Assembly: GCA_022564635.1 (NCBI GenBank)
Contig: JADFLA010000007.1
Location: 1 to 40,027, forward strand
Source of the DNA: Nanobdellota archaeon
Lineage (GTDB): Archaea > Nanobdellota > Nanobdellia > Woesearchaeales > GW2011-AR4
Length of the DNA stretch: 40,027 nt
Direction: 5' to 3'
Shown here: positions 1 to 9,616 of the stretch, piece by piece
How positions within the stretch are numbered: the first letter of the stretch is position 1
Layout of the letters: every line of letters starts with the position of its first letter
Translations under genes and position numbers: made by a program
The notes under the pieces: generated by a model
The model's database searches: none
Seen by the model: the letters and a program-made list of their open reading frames with translations, nothing else
Told to the model about the DNA's origin: nothing

Positions 1-678
1 TTTGTTTTTCCATGTTCCTGATATAATTATATTTGGTGTAAGCCTGTCAATTACGTTTTTTTCATCGATTCCATGGCCAATTATTTTTTTGCCTAGTTCT
101 GTTGGCTCTGCATTTATTATCTTTATGATATTAATTTTAATAATTTTATTTCTTTTTTTCAAGTTTTCAAGTGATAGTTTGTCTAAATCTCTTAATTCAG
201 AAGTGTTTATTGGAAATTTCTTTTTTAGAAATTCCTGTTCTGGATAAGGTTTGTCATGGATTTTTCTTCCAACATCTGTTATTGAAATTAGGGTTTTTCC
301 GCTTTCTTTTTTTATCTCTATTGCTCCTTTTGATCTTAATATTCCAAGGCTTATACTAAATTCCTGTTTACTGTTGGTTCTTTTGGCTATAACATCTAAA
401 GGTAATGAGTTGTGAATAATTTGCCCTAAAAAATTTATTTCGGGTAGGCCATTTGCCCTATACTTTAAACCATTTTCATCTAAATCTATTTGTTCCTGGA
501 GTTTTTTATTTATTCTTATGATTTTTTTATTTTGAAGCCACTGCAAAGCTCGCATGACCTCTACTTTCTGAAGCTTAGTTTTTTCAGCTATTTTAGCAAA
601 TTGACTTGTTTCTTTTAATACCGGCAATACCTTCCTTTCATAACTATGTAAAGAATCTATTATTTTTTCTATTTCCAT
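1..678 (-). CDS. pheS: Phenylalanyl-tRNA synthetase alpha subunit, N-terminal part (runs off window start)
   Basis: Reverse-strand reading from ATG at 678: MEIEKIIDSLHSYERKVLPVLKETSQFAKIAEKTKLQKVEVMRALQWLQNKK..., matching the archaeal PheRS-alpha N-terminal winged-helix region. Open to the window edge, hence absent from the ORF track. Confidence 0.8.
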   Translation of the reverse strand, partial: MEIEKIIDSLHSYERKVLPVLKETSQFAKIAEKTKLQKVEVMRALQWLQNKKIIRINKKLQEQIDLDENGLKYRANGLPEINFLGQIIHNSLPLDVIAKRTNSKQEFSISLGILRSKGAIEIKKESGKTLISITDVGRKIHDKPYPEQEFLKKKFPINTSELRDLDKLSLENLKKRNKIIKINIIKIINAEPTELGKKIIGHGIDEKNVIDRLTPNIIISGTWKNK

Positions 679-770
679 TTTAGATTTTAGTAATTATACG
701 TATATTTTAAGCTTTTGGTATTATAGGGAAAAAAGATAAATTTTTATAAATCAAAAATACCTTGTTAATT

Positions 771-1772
771 ATGAGGCATATATGTATTAATAGAATTATT
801 GTGCTGCTTACGATTCTTTTGCTATTTTCTATTTATACATTTGCTGCCGGAGGTGGAGGTGGTGGAGGTAGTAGTTCTGGATTAGGATTTGCTGCTAGAG
901 ATTCTATATTTATACTTGTAAATCAAGATTATTCAGCAAAATTTTCTTTAAAAAATGGGACAAAGTATAAGCTTACCATAGAGGTTGAGGATGGTAATGC
1001 TACTGTAAATTTTGGTAATGTTGTAGTTGAATTGAAAAAAGGTGATAATTTTGTTGATTTAAATTCGAATGGTTTTGCTAATATAAACTTTAATCTTGTA
1101 AAAGTAAAAGGGATAAGGGCTGATGTTAGGATTATTAATGTAAAAGAACAAATTAAAGTTTCTACAGAAGATGTAATTATTATGGGACCTGAGATTGAGG
1201 AAGAGAAGGAAGAAGAGGATGAAATAAAATGTGCAGAATTAAAAACAATGAGAGAGAGGGTTTCATGCAGGCTTGATTTAGAAGGAGAGGAGCTGGAAGA
1301 AGAATTAGAGCTTTATTATCTGCCGGAAGAATGCAGAGCAGTGTATTTTACTCCAAGAAAACAATGCATAGAAAGGTATGAATCGGTGCAGGTGTGTTGG
1401 AAATTTCCAGTGGGCAATGAAAGAATTTTATGCGTAAAAAGGGTAATGAAACTAGGAACTTTACAAGAAGAAAAAAGAGCATGTAATGGACTTACAGGGA
1501 AGGAAAAAGCTTCGTGTGTAAGAGATTTAAGAAACAAAGTTTATAACTTGATAAAGTGGAGATTTTATGATTTGGAAGAAAGAGCAGAGGATTTCATGTT
1601 ACGTGGATTAATTGATAAAAAAGATTCTGTAAATTTTATTGTAAAAGTGGAAGAAAACAAGATAAAGTTTAATGAAGCTCGTACAAAAGAAGAAAGAAAG
1701 AATATTATCTTAGATGTGAGGATTGCTTGGAATGAGCTTGTGAAACAAATCGAGAAAAAAATTAGAGGTTGA
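771..1772 (+). CDS. Exported Gly-rich/Cys-containing hypothetical protein
   Basis: Signal peptide (RIIVLLTILLLFSIYTFAAGGGGGGGSSS) then a soluble, charged C-terminal region with several Cys. ORF track start is 762; ATG at 771 fits the signal peptide better. Confidence 0.6.
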   Translation: MRHICINRIIVLLTILLLFSIYTFAAGGGGGGGSSSGLGFAARDSIFILVNQDYSAKFSLKNGTKYKLTIEVEDGNATVNFGNVVVELKKGDNFVDLNSNGFANINFNLVKVKGIRADVRIINVKEQIKVSTEDVIIMGPEIEEEKEEEDEIKCAELKTMRERVSCRLDLEGEELEEELELYYLPEECRAVYFTPRKQCIERYESVQVCWKFPVGNERILCVKRVMKLGTLQEEKRACNGLTGKEKASCVRDLRNKVYNLIKWRFYDLEERAEDFMLRGLIDKKDSVNFIVKVEENKIKFNEARTKEERKNIILDVRIAWNELVKQIEKKIRG

Positions 1773-1773
1773 A

Positions 1774-1968
1774 ATGAAACTTAAATTAATTTTTATGATT
1801 TTTTTTGTATTTATTTTAGGTTGTCAGCAGTATGATGAAGGGGTTTCAGAAGAAGAAACTTCTATTGAAATTATTAGCGAAGAGACAATTATTGAAGAAG
1901 TTGATGGAGAATTTGATGATGGTTTAGATGAGGCTTTGAGGGAATTGGATGAGGTAGAGAATATTTAA
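1774..1968 (+). CDS. Small acidic lipoprotein
   Basis: Lipobox-like FVFILGCQQ followed by a highly acidic tail; directly follows the previous ORF. Confidence 0.55.
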   Translation: MKLKLIFMIFFVFILGCQQYDEGVSEEETSIEIISEETIIEEVDGEFDDGLDEALRELDEVENI

Positions 1969-2628
1969 TTATTTTTTCTTTAGTCCCTTTTGTAATTTAT
2001 CCCAATCATCCAGAAATTGCTTTATTCCCTTGTCTGTTAATTTATGTTTAAATAATTGCTCATACACCTTAAATGGCATAGATGCTATATCTGCACCTAA
2101 AAGGGCTGCATCTCTTACATGAGTTGGGCTTCGTATGCTTGCAACTAGTATCTTAGATTTAAATCCATAATTATCATATATTTTTCTTATTTCTTCTATA
2201 AGATGCATTCCTGATTCTCCTATGTCATCCAATCTTCCGACAAATGGGCTTATGATGTAAGTACCTGCTTTTGCTGCAAGTAAAGCTTGATTTGCAGAGA
2301 AACATAGTGTTGTATTGATTCTTATACCAATTTTAGTCATAATTCTGCAGGCTTTCATGCCTTCCGGAGTCATCGGAACTTTTATTACAATGTTTTTATG
2401 TATTTTTGCGAATTTCTTACCTTCTTTGACCATTCCTTCTGCTTCCAAAGAAACAGTTTCTGCACTTATTGGGCCATTTACAATTTTTGTTATTTCTTTT
2501 AGTGTCTGGACGTAATCACGGCCTTCTTTCATGATTAAGGTTGGGTTGGTTGTGCAACCATCCAAAATTCCCGTCTCTGCAGCTTTCTTAAGTTCTTGAG
2601 TGTTCGCCGTGTCTAAAAAAATCTTCAT
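1969..2628 (-). CDS. tal: Transaldolase / fructose-6-phosphate aldolase family
   Basis: [75 protein letters not shown]. Confidence 0.92.
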   Translation of the reverse strand: MKIFLDTANTQELKKAAETGILDGCTTNPTLIMKEGRDYVQTLKEITKIVNGPISAETVSLEAEGMVKEGKKFAKIHKNIVIKVPMTPEGMKACRIMTKIGIRINTTLCFSANQALLAAKAGTYIISPFVGRLDDIGESGMHLIEEIRKIYDNYGFKSKILVASIRSPTHVRDAALLGADIASMPFKVYEQLFKHKLTDKGIKQFLDDWDKLQKGLKKK

Positions 2629-2725
2629 TTTAACACCATCAATATTCCATCATTATTTGTTATTTTTTTATTTTTAATTATATATTTTAACTATTGCAAT
2701 TATTATTTAATTGATTTTGTTGTTT

Positions 2726-3694
2726 TTATTTTTTATTCTTAATAACTGCTTTTACTTTATTAACAATATGTTTAGCGCTTAATCCATATTTATCGTAAAG
2801 CTCTGCATATTTTCCTGATTCTCCATATCTGTCTTCAACACCAATCCTTTTCATTATACAAGGATAATTTTCTGACAAAACTTCTGCAACAGCACTACCT
2901 AAACCACCGATTATATTGTGATCTTCTGCCGTTATTACGCAATTTGTTTTTTTTGCTAAATCTATTATTAATTTTTTGTCAATTGGTTTAATAGTATGAA
3001 TGTTAACAACATAGATATTTATATTATTCTTTTTGAGTATTTCTGCAGCTTTTAAAGATTCATGAACCATTGTTCCTGTTGCAAAAATAACAGCATGTTT
3101 TCCTTTTTTTAGTACTTCGCCTTTACCAATTTTAAATTTATAATTATTATTATGGATAATTGGTAATGGATTTCTCAATGTTCTCATGTAAGAGGGCCCT
3201 TTATAGTCAAGCAAAGCAAGAACTGCTTTTTCAGCTTCTATTGCATCAGCAGGTTGTATAACAACCATATTAGGTAGTGTTCTATAAATAGATATGTCTT
3301 CTATTGCCTGTGCACTTTTGCCATCTTCTCCTGTGAATAGACCAGCGTGGCTACCAGTTATTTTTACATTTATTTTGTTTCTAGAAATAATGTTTCTTGT
3401 TAATTCGAAAGCGCGCTGACCAAAAATAGCAAAACTGCTTGCATATGGTATTTTTCCAGATAAAGCAAGACCAGCTGCTGTACCTATCATGTCCTGCTCT
3501 GCAATACCCATACTAAAAAATCTGTCAGGAAATTCTTTTTTAAACCAGTCACTTCTTGTGCTGTCACTTAAATCAGCATCTAAAGCAACAACATTTTTAT
3601 TTTTTTTACCTGCAGCTATTAGTCCTTTTCCATAACCATCTCTTGTTGCTACTTTTCCTTTTTCTTCTTTTACAATTCCAGCCATTTTAATCAA
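2726..3694 (-). CDS. Transketolase, C-terminal subunit
   Basis: Pyrimidine-binding and C-terminal domain: ALDADLSDSTRSDWF, GIAEQDMIGTAAGLALSGKIPYASSFA. Overlaps the N-terminal subunit gene by a few nt. Confidence 0.92.
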   Translation of the reverse strand: MIKMAGIVKEEKGKVATRDGYGKGLIAAGKKNKNVVALDADLSDSTRSDWFKKEFPDRFFSMGIAEQDMIGTAAGLALSGKIPYASSFAIFGQRAFELTRNIISRNKINVKITGSHAGLFTGEDGKSAQAIEDISIYRTLPNMVVIQPADAIEAEKAVLALLDYKGPSYMRTLRNPLPIIHNNNYKFKIGKGEVLKKGKHAVIFATGTMVHESLKAAEILKKNNINIYVVNIHTIKPIDKKLIIDLAKKTNCVITAEDHNIIGGLGSAVAEVLSENYPCIMKRIGVEDRYGESGKYAELYDKYGLSAKHIVNKVKAVIKNKK

Positions 3695-4517
3695 ACTTTA
3701 TTTTATTTAATTCGTCCATAGCCTGTTTAAATTCCTCATCATTAGGAGCTTTTCCATGGAATTTATGGTTTAATTCCATAAAAGAAACTCCTTTGCCTTT
3801 TATTGTATTTGCTATGATCATTGTTGGCTTTCCTTTTAGTTTGTCTGCTTTATCTAGAGCATTAACAATTTGCCCCATATCATGACCATTTATTTCAATA
3901 ACGTGAAACCCAAAAGATTTCCATTTTTCAACTGCATTGCCTATATCCATTACTTCTTTTATTGTTCCAGTTTGCTGTACCTGATTTTTATCCAATATGT
4001 AAACTAAGTTATCTAGCTTATAAAATGCTGCTGACATTGAGGCTTCCCAGACAACACCTTCTTGGCTTTCTCCATCTCCAATCATAACATAAACTTTGTA
4101 ATTTTTTTTATCTAATTTGCAAGCAAGAGCCATTCCATTAGCTACAGGGACTCCTTGTCCTAATGAACCTCCAGCATGATCTACTCCAGGGATATTAAGT
4201 TCTGGATGTCCCTGTAGCAAGCCGTTTAATTTTCTATAACTTTTCAATTCTTTTTTATTATAGAATCCTTTCATTGCTAAAATTGCATAATAACCTGGAG
4301 ATGCATGGCCTTTGCTTAAAACAAACCTGTCTCTATCTTTCCAATGTGGTTTTTTTGGATTTATCCTTAATTTATAGAAATACAAAGCTGCTAATATGTC
4401 TGCTTCTGATAAGGAACCTCCTGGATGACCAGATTGTGCGCGATGAATCATTATTAAGGATTCTTTTCTTATTTCATTTGCTATTTTTTTAAATTCTTTT
4501 ATTTTTTCTTTGTTCAT
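3687..4517 (-). CDS. Transketolase, N-terminal subunit
   Basis: TPP-binding region: AQSGHPGGSLSEADILAALYF, GHASPGYYAILA, MIGDGESQEGVVWEA, DKNQVQQTG. Confidence 0.92.
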   Translation of the reverse strand: MNKEKIKEFKKIANEIRKESLIMIHRAQSGHPGGSLSEADILAALYFYKLRINPKKPHWKDRDRFVLSKGHASPGYYAILAMKGFYNKKELKSYRKLNGLLQGHPELNIPGVDHAGGSLGQGVPVANGMALACKLDKKNYKVYVMIGDGESQEGVVWEASMSAAFYKLDNLVYILDKNQVQQTGTIKEVMDIGNAVEKWKSFGFHVIEINGHDMGQIVNALDKADKLKGKPTMIIANTIKGKGVSFMELNHKFHGKAPNDEEFKQAMDELNKIKFD

Positions 4518-4629
4518 TGTTATATTTATGCTTTTTATTTAAGATTTATATTGAAATGTTAGAGCTAGGAAGAAAGAGATTATATAAGTTTTTTGTTTAA
4601 TGTTTGATATTAAAAAATAAAAGAAAATA

Positions 4630-5451
4630 TTAATGCCTTTTGAGAACTTCATTAGCCGGTTTCATATTTTTCCATGCTGCACTAAATAATTTTTCTAGTG
4701 CACCTGAAAAGAATGGACTATTAACCCAGATTCCTACATCGTAAGTTGGATGGACGGTGTTATCATCCATTATCATGAAGATAACTTCTTTTCCATCGAC
4801 AATTACAAACCTGGCTTTATCATCGGTGTTTCTTACTTCTGAAACTCCGGATATATCTTTTACTGCTGCTGCAGTTTCTTTTGTCAATGGTGCTGCAATC
4901 CTTATTTTTACACCGCGTTTCTTAAGTTTTTCAAATGTTGGCTTAAAGCCTTCTATCTTTCTCATAAATCCTTGGGTGGTTGTCATTATTGAAACGGATT
5001 CCTCTGCATTCCTTATTGTAAGCTCGAGGTGATTGTATAGGTTATGTCTTCCTTTCAATGATCCAGATAAATCGGCTGGTTCTACTAACTCGATGCCTTG
5101 CGTGTGTAATGTGTTTAATTCATCTACAACTTCTGTTTTCTTAAGGTCTTCAAGTTTTTTTATTTGCTCTTTTGCATAATCATTCACATTTTTCTTAACC
5201 CTTTCCAAGACTTCTTTTGGAGGTACAGCAAGGTACTTTATGGGTTTTCCTAGCTTCATAATCACAAAACCTTTTTTTTCTAGGCTTTCTAAAACATCAT
5301 AGCTTCTGCTTCTTGGTACATCGGCTATATCAGATAATTCACCAGCAGTTGAGACTCCTCTGCTTAATAGAGCTGTCCAGATTTTTACTTCATATAGATT
5401 TAAAGAGAAATATCTTCTCAGTTTGCTCAGAAATTCTTCTTTTACTATCAT
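4630..5451 (-). CDS. TrmB-family transcriptional regulator
   Basis: N-terminal wHTH (LYEVKIWTALLSRGVSTAGELSDIADVPRSRSYDVLESLEKKGFV) and TrmB-like C-terminal domain. Confidence 0.85.
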   Translation of the reverse strand: MIVKEEFLSKLRRYFSLNLYEVKIWTALLSRGVSTAGELSDIADVPRSRSYDVLESLEKKGFVIMKLGKPIKYLAVPPKEVLERVKKNVNDYAKEQIKKLEDLKKTEVVDELNTLHTQGIELVEPADLSGSLKGRHNLYNHLELTIRNAEESVSIMTTTQGFMRKIEGFKPTFEKLKKRGVKIRIAAPLTKETAAAVKDISGVSEVRNTDDKARFVIVDGKEVIFMIMDDNTVHPTYDVGIWVNSPFFSGALEKLFSAAWKNMKPANEVLKRH

Positions 5452-5670
5452 TAAAACCTACCCCCCTTTTTTTATTAAAAGGGGACAAATGAATTGATAC
5501 TACTATTAATATGTTACGTTTTTTTACCCCACTACAGTACTTTCATTTGTAATTAGGGTCATTCTATTTTAACTTTAAAGTTATAAAATCTTAAACAGAA
5601 CTCATATATAAAGTTTTTGAAACTTTTTTGGTTTTCCTTTATTTTTGTTTAAATATTTGTTATTTTTTTG

Positions 5671-6735
5671 TCAATAATTCAACTTAAATCTTAAAATAGC
5701 TGCAATTCCTCCTAGGCCATCTAATTTTTTGCCTGCTTCATGCTCTGAACTTATTATCAATATATCCCCTTTTGTGCTATCTACTGTTTTCATTGTTTCT
5801 TCTATTTCCTCGTATTTATCTTCGGTTCTTCTTTTCTGTATATAACTGTCTGTAATTAATAATGTTTTTACAGCGCCTGCTGTAGCAACATTTTTTGTTT
5901 CTTTTAGACCGTAAGATGCTAGATTGTTTTTTGATATTTCTTCAAATAGTTCTTCAACATATCTAAATTCTTTAGCTATTCTATCCTGCTTTAATGCGTG
6001 CTCTGTCTCTGGCCTTTTTAGGACTTCATTGAAAGCATTTTCTCCAGCAGAAGAGCATGTAGCTAAAATTATTTTACTTTTAAGATTTTGATCTGCAATT
6101 TCCTTCATTAATTCTTCTTTCCAAAAAGCAGGACTTGCGATTATGATTTTATTTAAATTGTATCTTTTGTCGTATTCTTCCAGTTGTCTTAAAATTTCTT
6201 TGTAAAAATTAGTCTCTACTTGCTTTATATCTGCTTTTTTTGCAACAGTTCCTTTAATGTTTGTAAGCAGTTGGTAGCCATATTTTTTCATTAATGCAAA
6301 ATAAGCCTCTTCGCGATCATGCACACAGATTAATATTTTAGCTTGGGGTGCTTTACTTGCTTCTTTTAATTTATCAATCTGGAATTTTAACCATTTCTGC
6401 TTTATTATTGTAATTATTGAGTTTTCTTCGATATTAAATGTATGGTATGATCCTAGAGGAACGTCTTCAGGACCTTCTTTTACTAAGCCAGAAATTCTTA
6501 ATATGTTTGAGGTTTTGCTAAATTCAAGTTTCTCAACTTGTATAAGCAGAAAAACTGATTTTTTTGTTATTTTTTGCTTTCTTTGCGTTTCTTGACCGAT
6601 TTTTATCTTTCTGAGAGTTTTTCCTTTAATAAGATCATTTTTTTCTATTATATGGTTTAAGTACCACAAATCATCTAAGTTCTCAATTTTTATTTTTACA
6701 ATGCCTTTTTTAAGATCTGAGTGTATTAGTTTCAT
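5671..6735 (-). CDS. pelA: Pelota (Dom34) mRNA surveillance protein
   Basis: MKLIHSDLKKGIVKIKIENLDDLWYLNHIIEKND..., EHALKQDRIAKEF..., TAGAVKTLLITDSYI. Confidence 0.9.
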   Translation of the reverse strand: MKLIHSDLKKGIVKIKIENLDDLWYLNHIIEKNDLIKGKTLRKIKIGQETQRKQKITKKSVFLLIQVEKLEFSKTSNILRISGLVKEGPEDVPLGSYHTFNIEENSIITIIKQKWLKFQIDKLKEASKAPQAKILICVHDREEAYFALMKKYGYQLLTNIKGTVAKKADIKQVETNFYKEILRQLEEYDKRYNLNKIIIASPAFWKEELMKEIADQNLKSKIILATCSSAGENAFNEVLKRPETEHALKQDRIAKEFRYVEELFEEISKNNLASYGLKETKNVATAGAVKTLLITDSYIQKRRTEDKYEEIEETMKTVDSTKGDILIISSEHEAGKKLDGLGGIAAILRFKLNY

Positions 6736-6761
6736 TTTTTATTTTTAAACATGTTTTAATC

Positions 6762-6921
6762 ATTCCGACTTCGGTAAAATTGATTTTTTGTTAAATTTAA
6801 ATTTCAATCCGGCTTCGCCCGACTTGCGAAAGCTCGCTTTCGCTCGCTTTTCGGGGCTCAGCCAAATATTACTGCTCGGCGTTGCTTCTTTGCCATAGCG
6901 CAACGCCTCGCCTATTGATTA
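6762..6921. repeat. Intergenic repeat family B, copy 1
   Basis: Shares TTCGG..AAAA, TCAATCCGGCTTCG, GCTCAGCCAAAT.TTACTGCTCGGCGTTGCTT and CATAGCGCAACGCCTCGC with copy 2. Contains the GGCGTTGC...GCAACGCC stem. Confidence 0.8.
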
Positions 6922-6964
6922 CAATAAAAAATTACTCCATAAAGCTAAAGTACAAGCTTTAATC

Positions 6965-8263
6965 GTATGTGATTAGCACAAATGAGCTTTTAGCTCAGTA
7001 AACGAATTTAATCCTCTTTGTTTCCATGTTGCTATACAGGTGTTTATTCTTTCCATTATGGTTGTCCCTTTCTCATTCCTTAGGGTTCCTATTATTTTTC
7101 TTTGAACAATAAGCTCTCTTAACGCTCTTTCTGCTCTGTTATTTGTAGGTTCCACCTCTTTGTTATCTACAAAGGTAAACCAGTGCTCTATTCCATTCTT
7201 TACCGTAACAGAAAACTTTCTTAGCTCTTTATAGCAATCTGCATAATCTGTCCATTGCTTCATCTCAAGAATAAGCTTATCTTTGGAAGGTGGCTTTTTA
7301 CTCTTAGCTTTCTCGTATAGCTTCTTCAACCCTTGATAAAGATGTTTAGCTGAATCAAATTGCTCAGCTAAATACCTAGCTTCCCTTAGCAGATGAGCCC
7401 AGCATCTTTGCATATTATCTGTGTAAGAGGAGTAGCTTGTCCATCCGTCACAACCAATAACGCCTTTGTAATTCTCGCCTAAGACTTCTTCAATAACTCC
7501 TTTGCCTCTGCCTTTTCTTATTAGGTATAGGGTAGCTTTCTTAGTTGTAAAGACCCATAGATGAAAGTTGAGACCATCTACTCTCATTCCAGTCTCGTCA
7601 ATATTGATTGATTCAGACCTTCTCAAAAATGCTTGAATTTTATTGTATTCTGCCGCAAGTTTATCACTTACCCTTCTTGTAATATCAAACACAGTAGCAG
7701 AACTCATATTAAGATTAAATTGTCTCTTTAAGGAAGAGCATACTTTCCTAAGAGGAAGCCTATCTTCAAACTTAAGCAAGGTGGTATGAGCTAAAGTATT
7801 TGCTCCGAATCTGCTAGTATCCGGAATAGGAGCTTGAGCAACTACCTCATTACCGCAATGACTGCATAGGTAATGGTTGATCCTATACTCTGTAACTTCA
7901 ATAGGTTGTGGTTCCGGTATTTCTTCAATAATCTTAGTAGTTGTCTTAAATGGATTGCTTAGCTTACTCTTGCAATTAGGACATTTATCTTCTATGACCT
8001 CCAGAGTCATAGTGGGATTTGGATTGCTCCTTGTTGTTCCTTCATGGCCTTCTTTTTGTCCTGGCTTTTTCTTATCTTCATTAAGTATCCTTGGAGGAAA
8101 TCTTATTTTGCTAGAAGGCGTATTAGCATTTTCATATGCTATAAGCTTTTTCTCAAGTTCTTCTACACGCTTAGAAAGCTTATCAAATTCCGGTTTACAG
8201 TCTTCACATACCATGAGATAATAGTTGAAGAACTACTATTTCCTTTTTTCGCTAATCACATAC
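6965..8263 (-). mobile_element. IS66-family insertion sequence, single transposase ORF
   Basis: Perfect 13-bp TIRs GTATGTGATTAGC (6965-6977) and GCTAATCACATAC (8251-8263). Perfect 8-bp direct repeat CTTTAATC at 6957-6964 and 8264-8271. Encloses an IS66-like transposase. Confidence 0.95.
6973..8214 (-). CDS. IS66-family transposase
   Basis: Zn-finger-like CPNCKSKL...CSHCG, SINIDETGMRVDG, GCDGWTSY, CWAHLLREARYL, NNRAERALRELIVQRKIIGTLRNEKG. Confidence 0.93.
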   Translation of the reverse strand: MVCEDCKPEFDKLSKRVEELEKKLIAYENANTPSSKIRFPPRILNEDKKKPGQKEGHEGTTRSNPNPTMTLEVIEDKCPNCKSKLSNPFKTTTKIIEEIPEPQPIEVTEYRINHYLCSHCGNEVVAQAPIPDTSRFGANTLAHTTLLKFEDRLPLRKVCSSLKRQFNLNMSSATVFDITRRVSDKLAAEYNKIQAFLRRSESINIDETGMRVDGLNFHLWVFTTKKATLYLIRKGRGKGVIEEVLGENYKGVIGCDGWTSYSSYTDNMQRCWAHLLREARYLAEQFDSAKHLYQGLKKLYEKAKSKKPPSKDKLILEMKQWTDYADCYKELRKFSVTVKNGIEHWFTFVDNKEVEPTNNRAERALRELIVQRKIIGTLRNEKGTTIMERINTCIATWKQRGLNSFTELKAHLC

Positions 8264-8340
8264 CTTTAATCAAAACATTTATATATTAAACTATTCATTT
8301 TTTACACAAAAGTAGATATAGATATAAAAGGTGATTATAT

Positions 8341-9525
8341 TTGAGAAAGGCTCAAGGAGGTGTTAATGCGGCGATTTTGGTAGCGGTTATAGCTGGATTG
8401 ATTATTTTATATATACTATTTCTTCCAGAAGCTGAGAGAGAAGCCATACTTGAGGAAAGGGATGTGGAAAAAACATCTAAGAAGGATAAAGAAGATGTTT
8501 TGCTGAGAGAATTCCCGGGAAGGCTTGATATTGTTGAGGGAGTAATAGATAAAACAATTCCGAATATATTTCTATTTGAGAGAACAGATGCTAAAGAGCT
8601 TGAGAGGATAAATCCCATTATAGTTAGAAATGGTTTGTTTGATAAGAAGGACAGGACAGTAAGCTTTAGCATTGATGATTTGGAAAATACTGATAATGTT
8701 ATATTATCCTTTAAGGCTAAAAGGCATGAAGGAATTTTAACAATTAAGCTGAATAATGAAATTGTATATGAGAATGATATTTCTGGAGAGACAATTGCTC
8801 CTGTAAGATTGAACAAAAATTTGCTTTTTAATGATAATACTTTTCAGTTTAGTGTTTCTTCTGTTGGTTTTAAATTTTGGAAAACAAATGAGTATAGGCT
8901 AGAGGATATAAAAGTAATAGGAGATATAACTGATAGAAGCAAACAAGAGAGCAGGAATATTTTCACATTAACATCTAGAGAACTATTTAATATCGAAGAA
9001 TCTAATTTAAAATTTGTTCCATATTGTCGTAGTGTTTCTGATGTGGGGATATTAGATGTTGAGATTAATAGAAGAAATATATTTTCAGCTGTTCCTGTTT
9101 GTGAAGATCCTACTAAAGTTCCAATACCCTTAGGAATTTTAAATTCTGGAGAAAACAAAATAATTTTTAAGACTAATAAAGGAAGTTATAGTGTAGAACA
9201 GATTAAGGTAGAATTTTCGGAAAGGGATGTGAGAACAAATGTGTATTTCTTTGAAGTAAACCAAAGTGTGATAGATGATATAGAAGATAGAGATGTAAAT
9301 GTTGTTTTGACAATAGAATTTGTTGATGACAAAAGAAATAAAAGGGCTGATTTGAATATTAACGATAGATTATCATCTATAGATGAGGAAGGAAGATTTT
9401 TTACATTAACACTTAATGACGATGATGATCCTGATTTCATAGAAGAAGGAAATAATTTTATTAAATTAGAGCCAAGAACAAGGCTTGATATTGTTGAGAT
9501 TAAGGTAGAAATACAAGATAGATAA
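8341..9525 (+). CDS. Membrane-anchored/pilin-like-N-terminus surface protein
   Basis: TTG start after AAAGGTGAT. Short basic N-terminus plus one hydrophobic helix (RKAQGGVNAAILVAVIAGLIILYILFLPEAERE) reminiscent of prepilin-type signals, then beta-rich extracellular sequence. Confidence 0.6.
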   Translation: MRKAQGGVNAAILVAVIAGLIILYILFLPEAEREAILEERDVEKTSKKDKEDVLLREFPGRLDIVEGVIDKTIPNIFLFERTDAKELERINPIIVRNGLFDKKDRTVSFSIDDLENTDNVILSFKAKRHEGILTIKLNNEIVYENDISGETIAPVRLNKNLLFNDNTFQFSVSSVGFKFWKTNEYRLEDIKVIGDITDRSKQESRNIFTLTSRELFNIEESNLKFVPYCRSVSDVGILDVEINRRNIFSAVPVCEDPTKVPIPLGILNSGENKIIFKTNKGSYSVEQIKVEFSERDVRTNVYFFEVNQSVIDDIEDRDVNVVLTIEFVDDKRNKRADLNINDRLSSIDEEGRFFTLTLNDDDDPDFIEEGNNFIKLEPRTRLDIVEIKVEIQDR

Positions 9526-9553
9526 ATAAAGAGGTGGTTTGGGAAGAATTCTG
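9521..9553. repeat. Direct repeat, left copy flanking fic gene
   Basis: gataaataaagaggtggtttgggaagaattctg, near-identical to 10610-10643. Confidence 0.85.
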
Positions 9554-9616
9554 TCTATAGTTTTACGGGCACAAAAAAAGATAAATTTAAATATTAGTGC
9601 CCCCTAACTATTTGTT

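Noticed and set aside
2726-4517. Split transketolase as a possible gene fission anomaly
   Set aside because: Separate N- and C-terminal transketolase genes are common in archaea and many bacteria.
7877-8289. Plus-strand ORFs antisense to the IS66 transposase
   Set aside because: Low-complexity antisense translations within a well-supported transposase.
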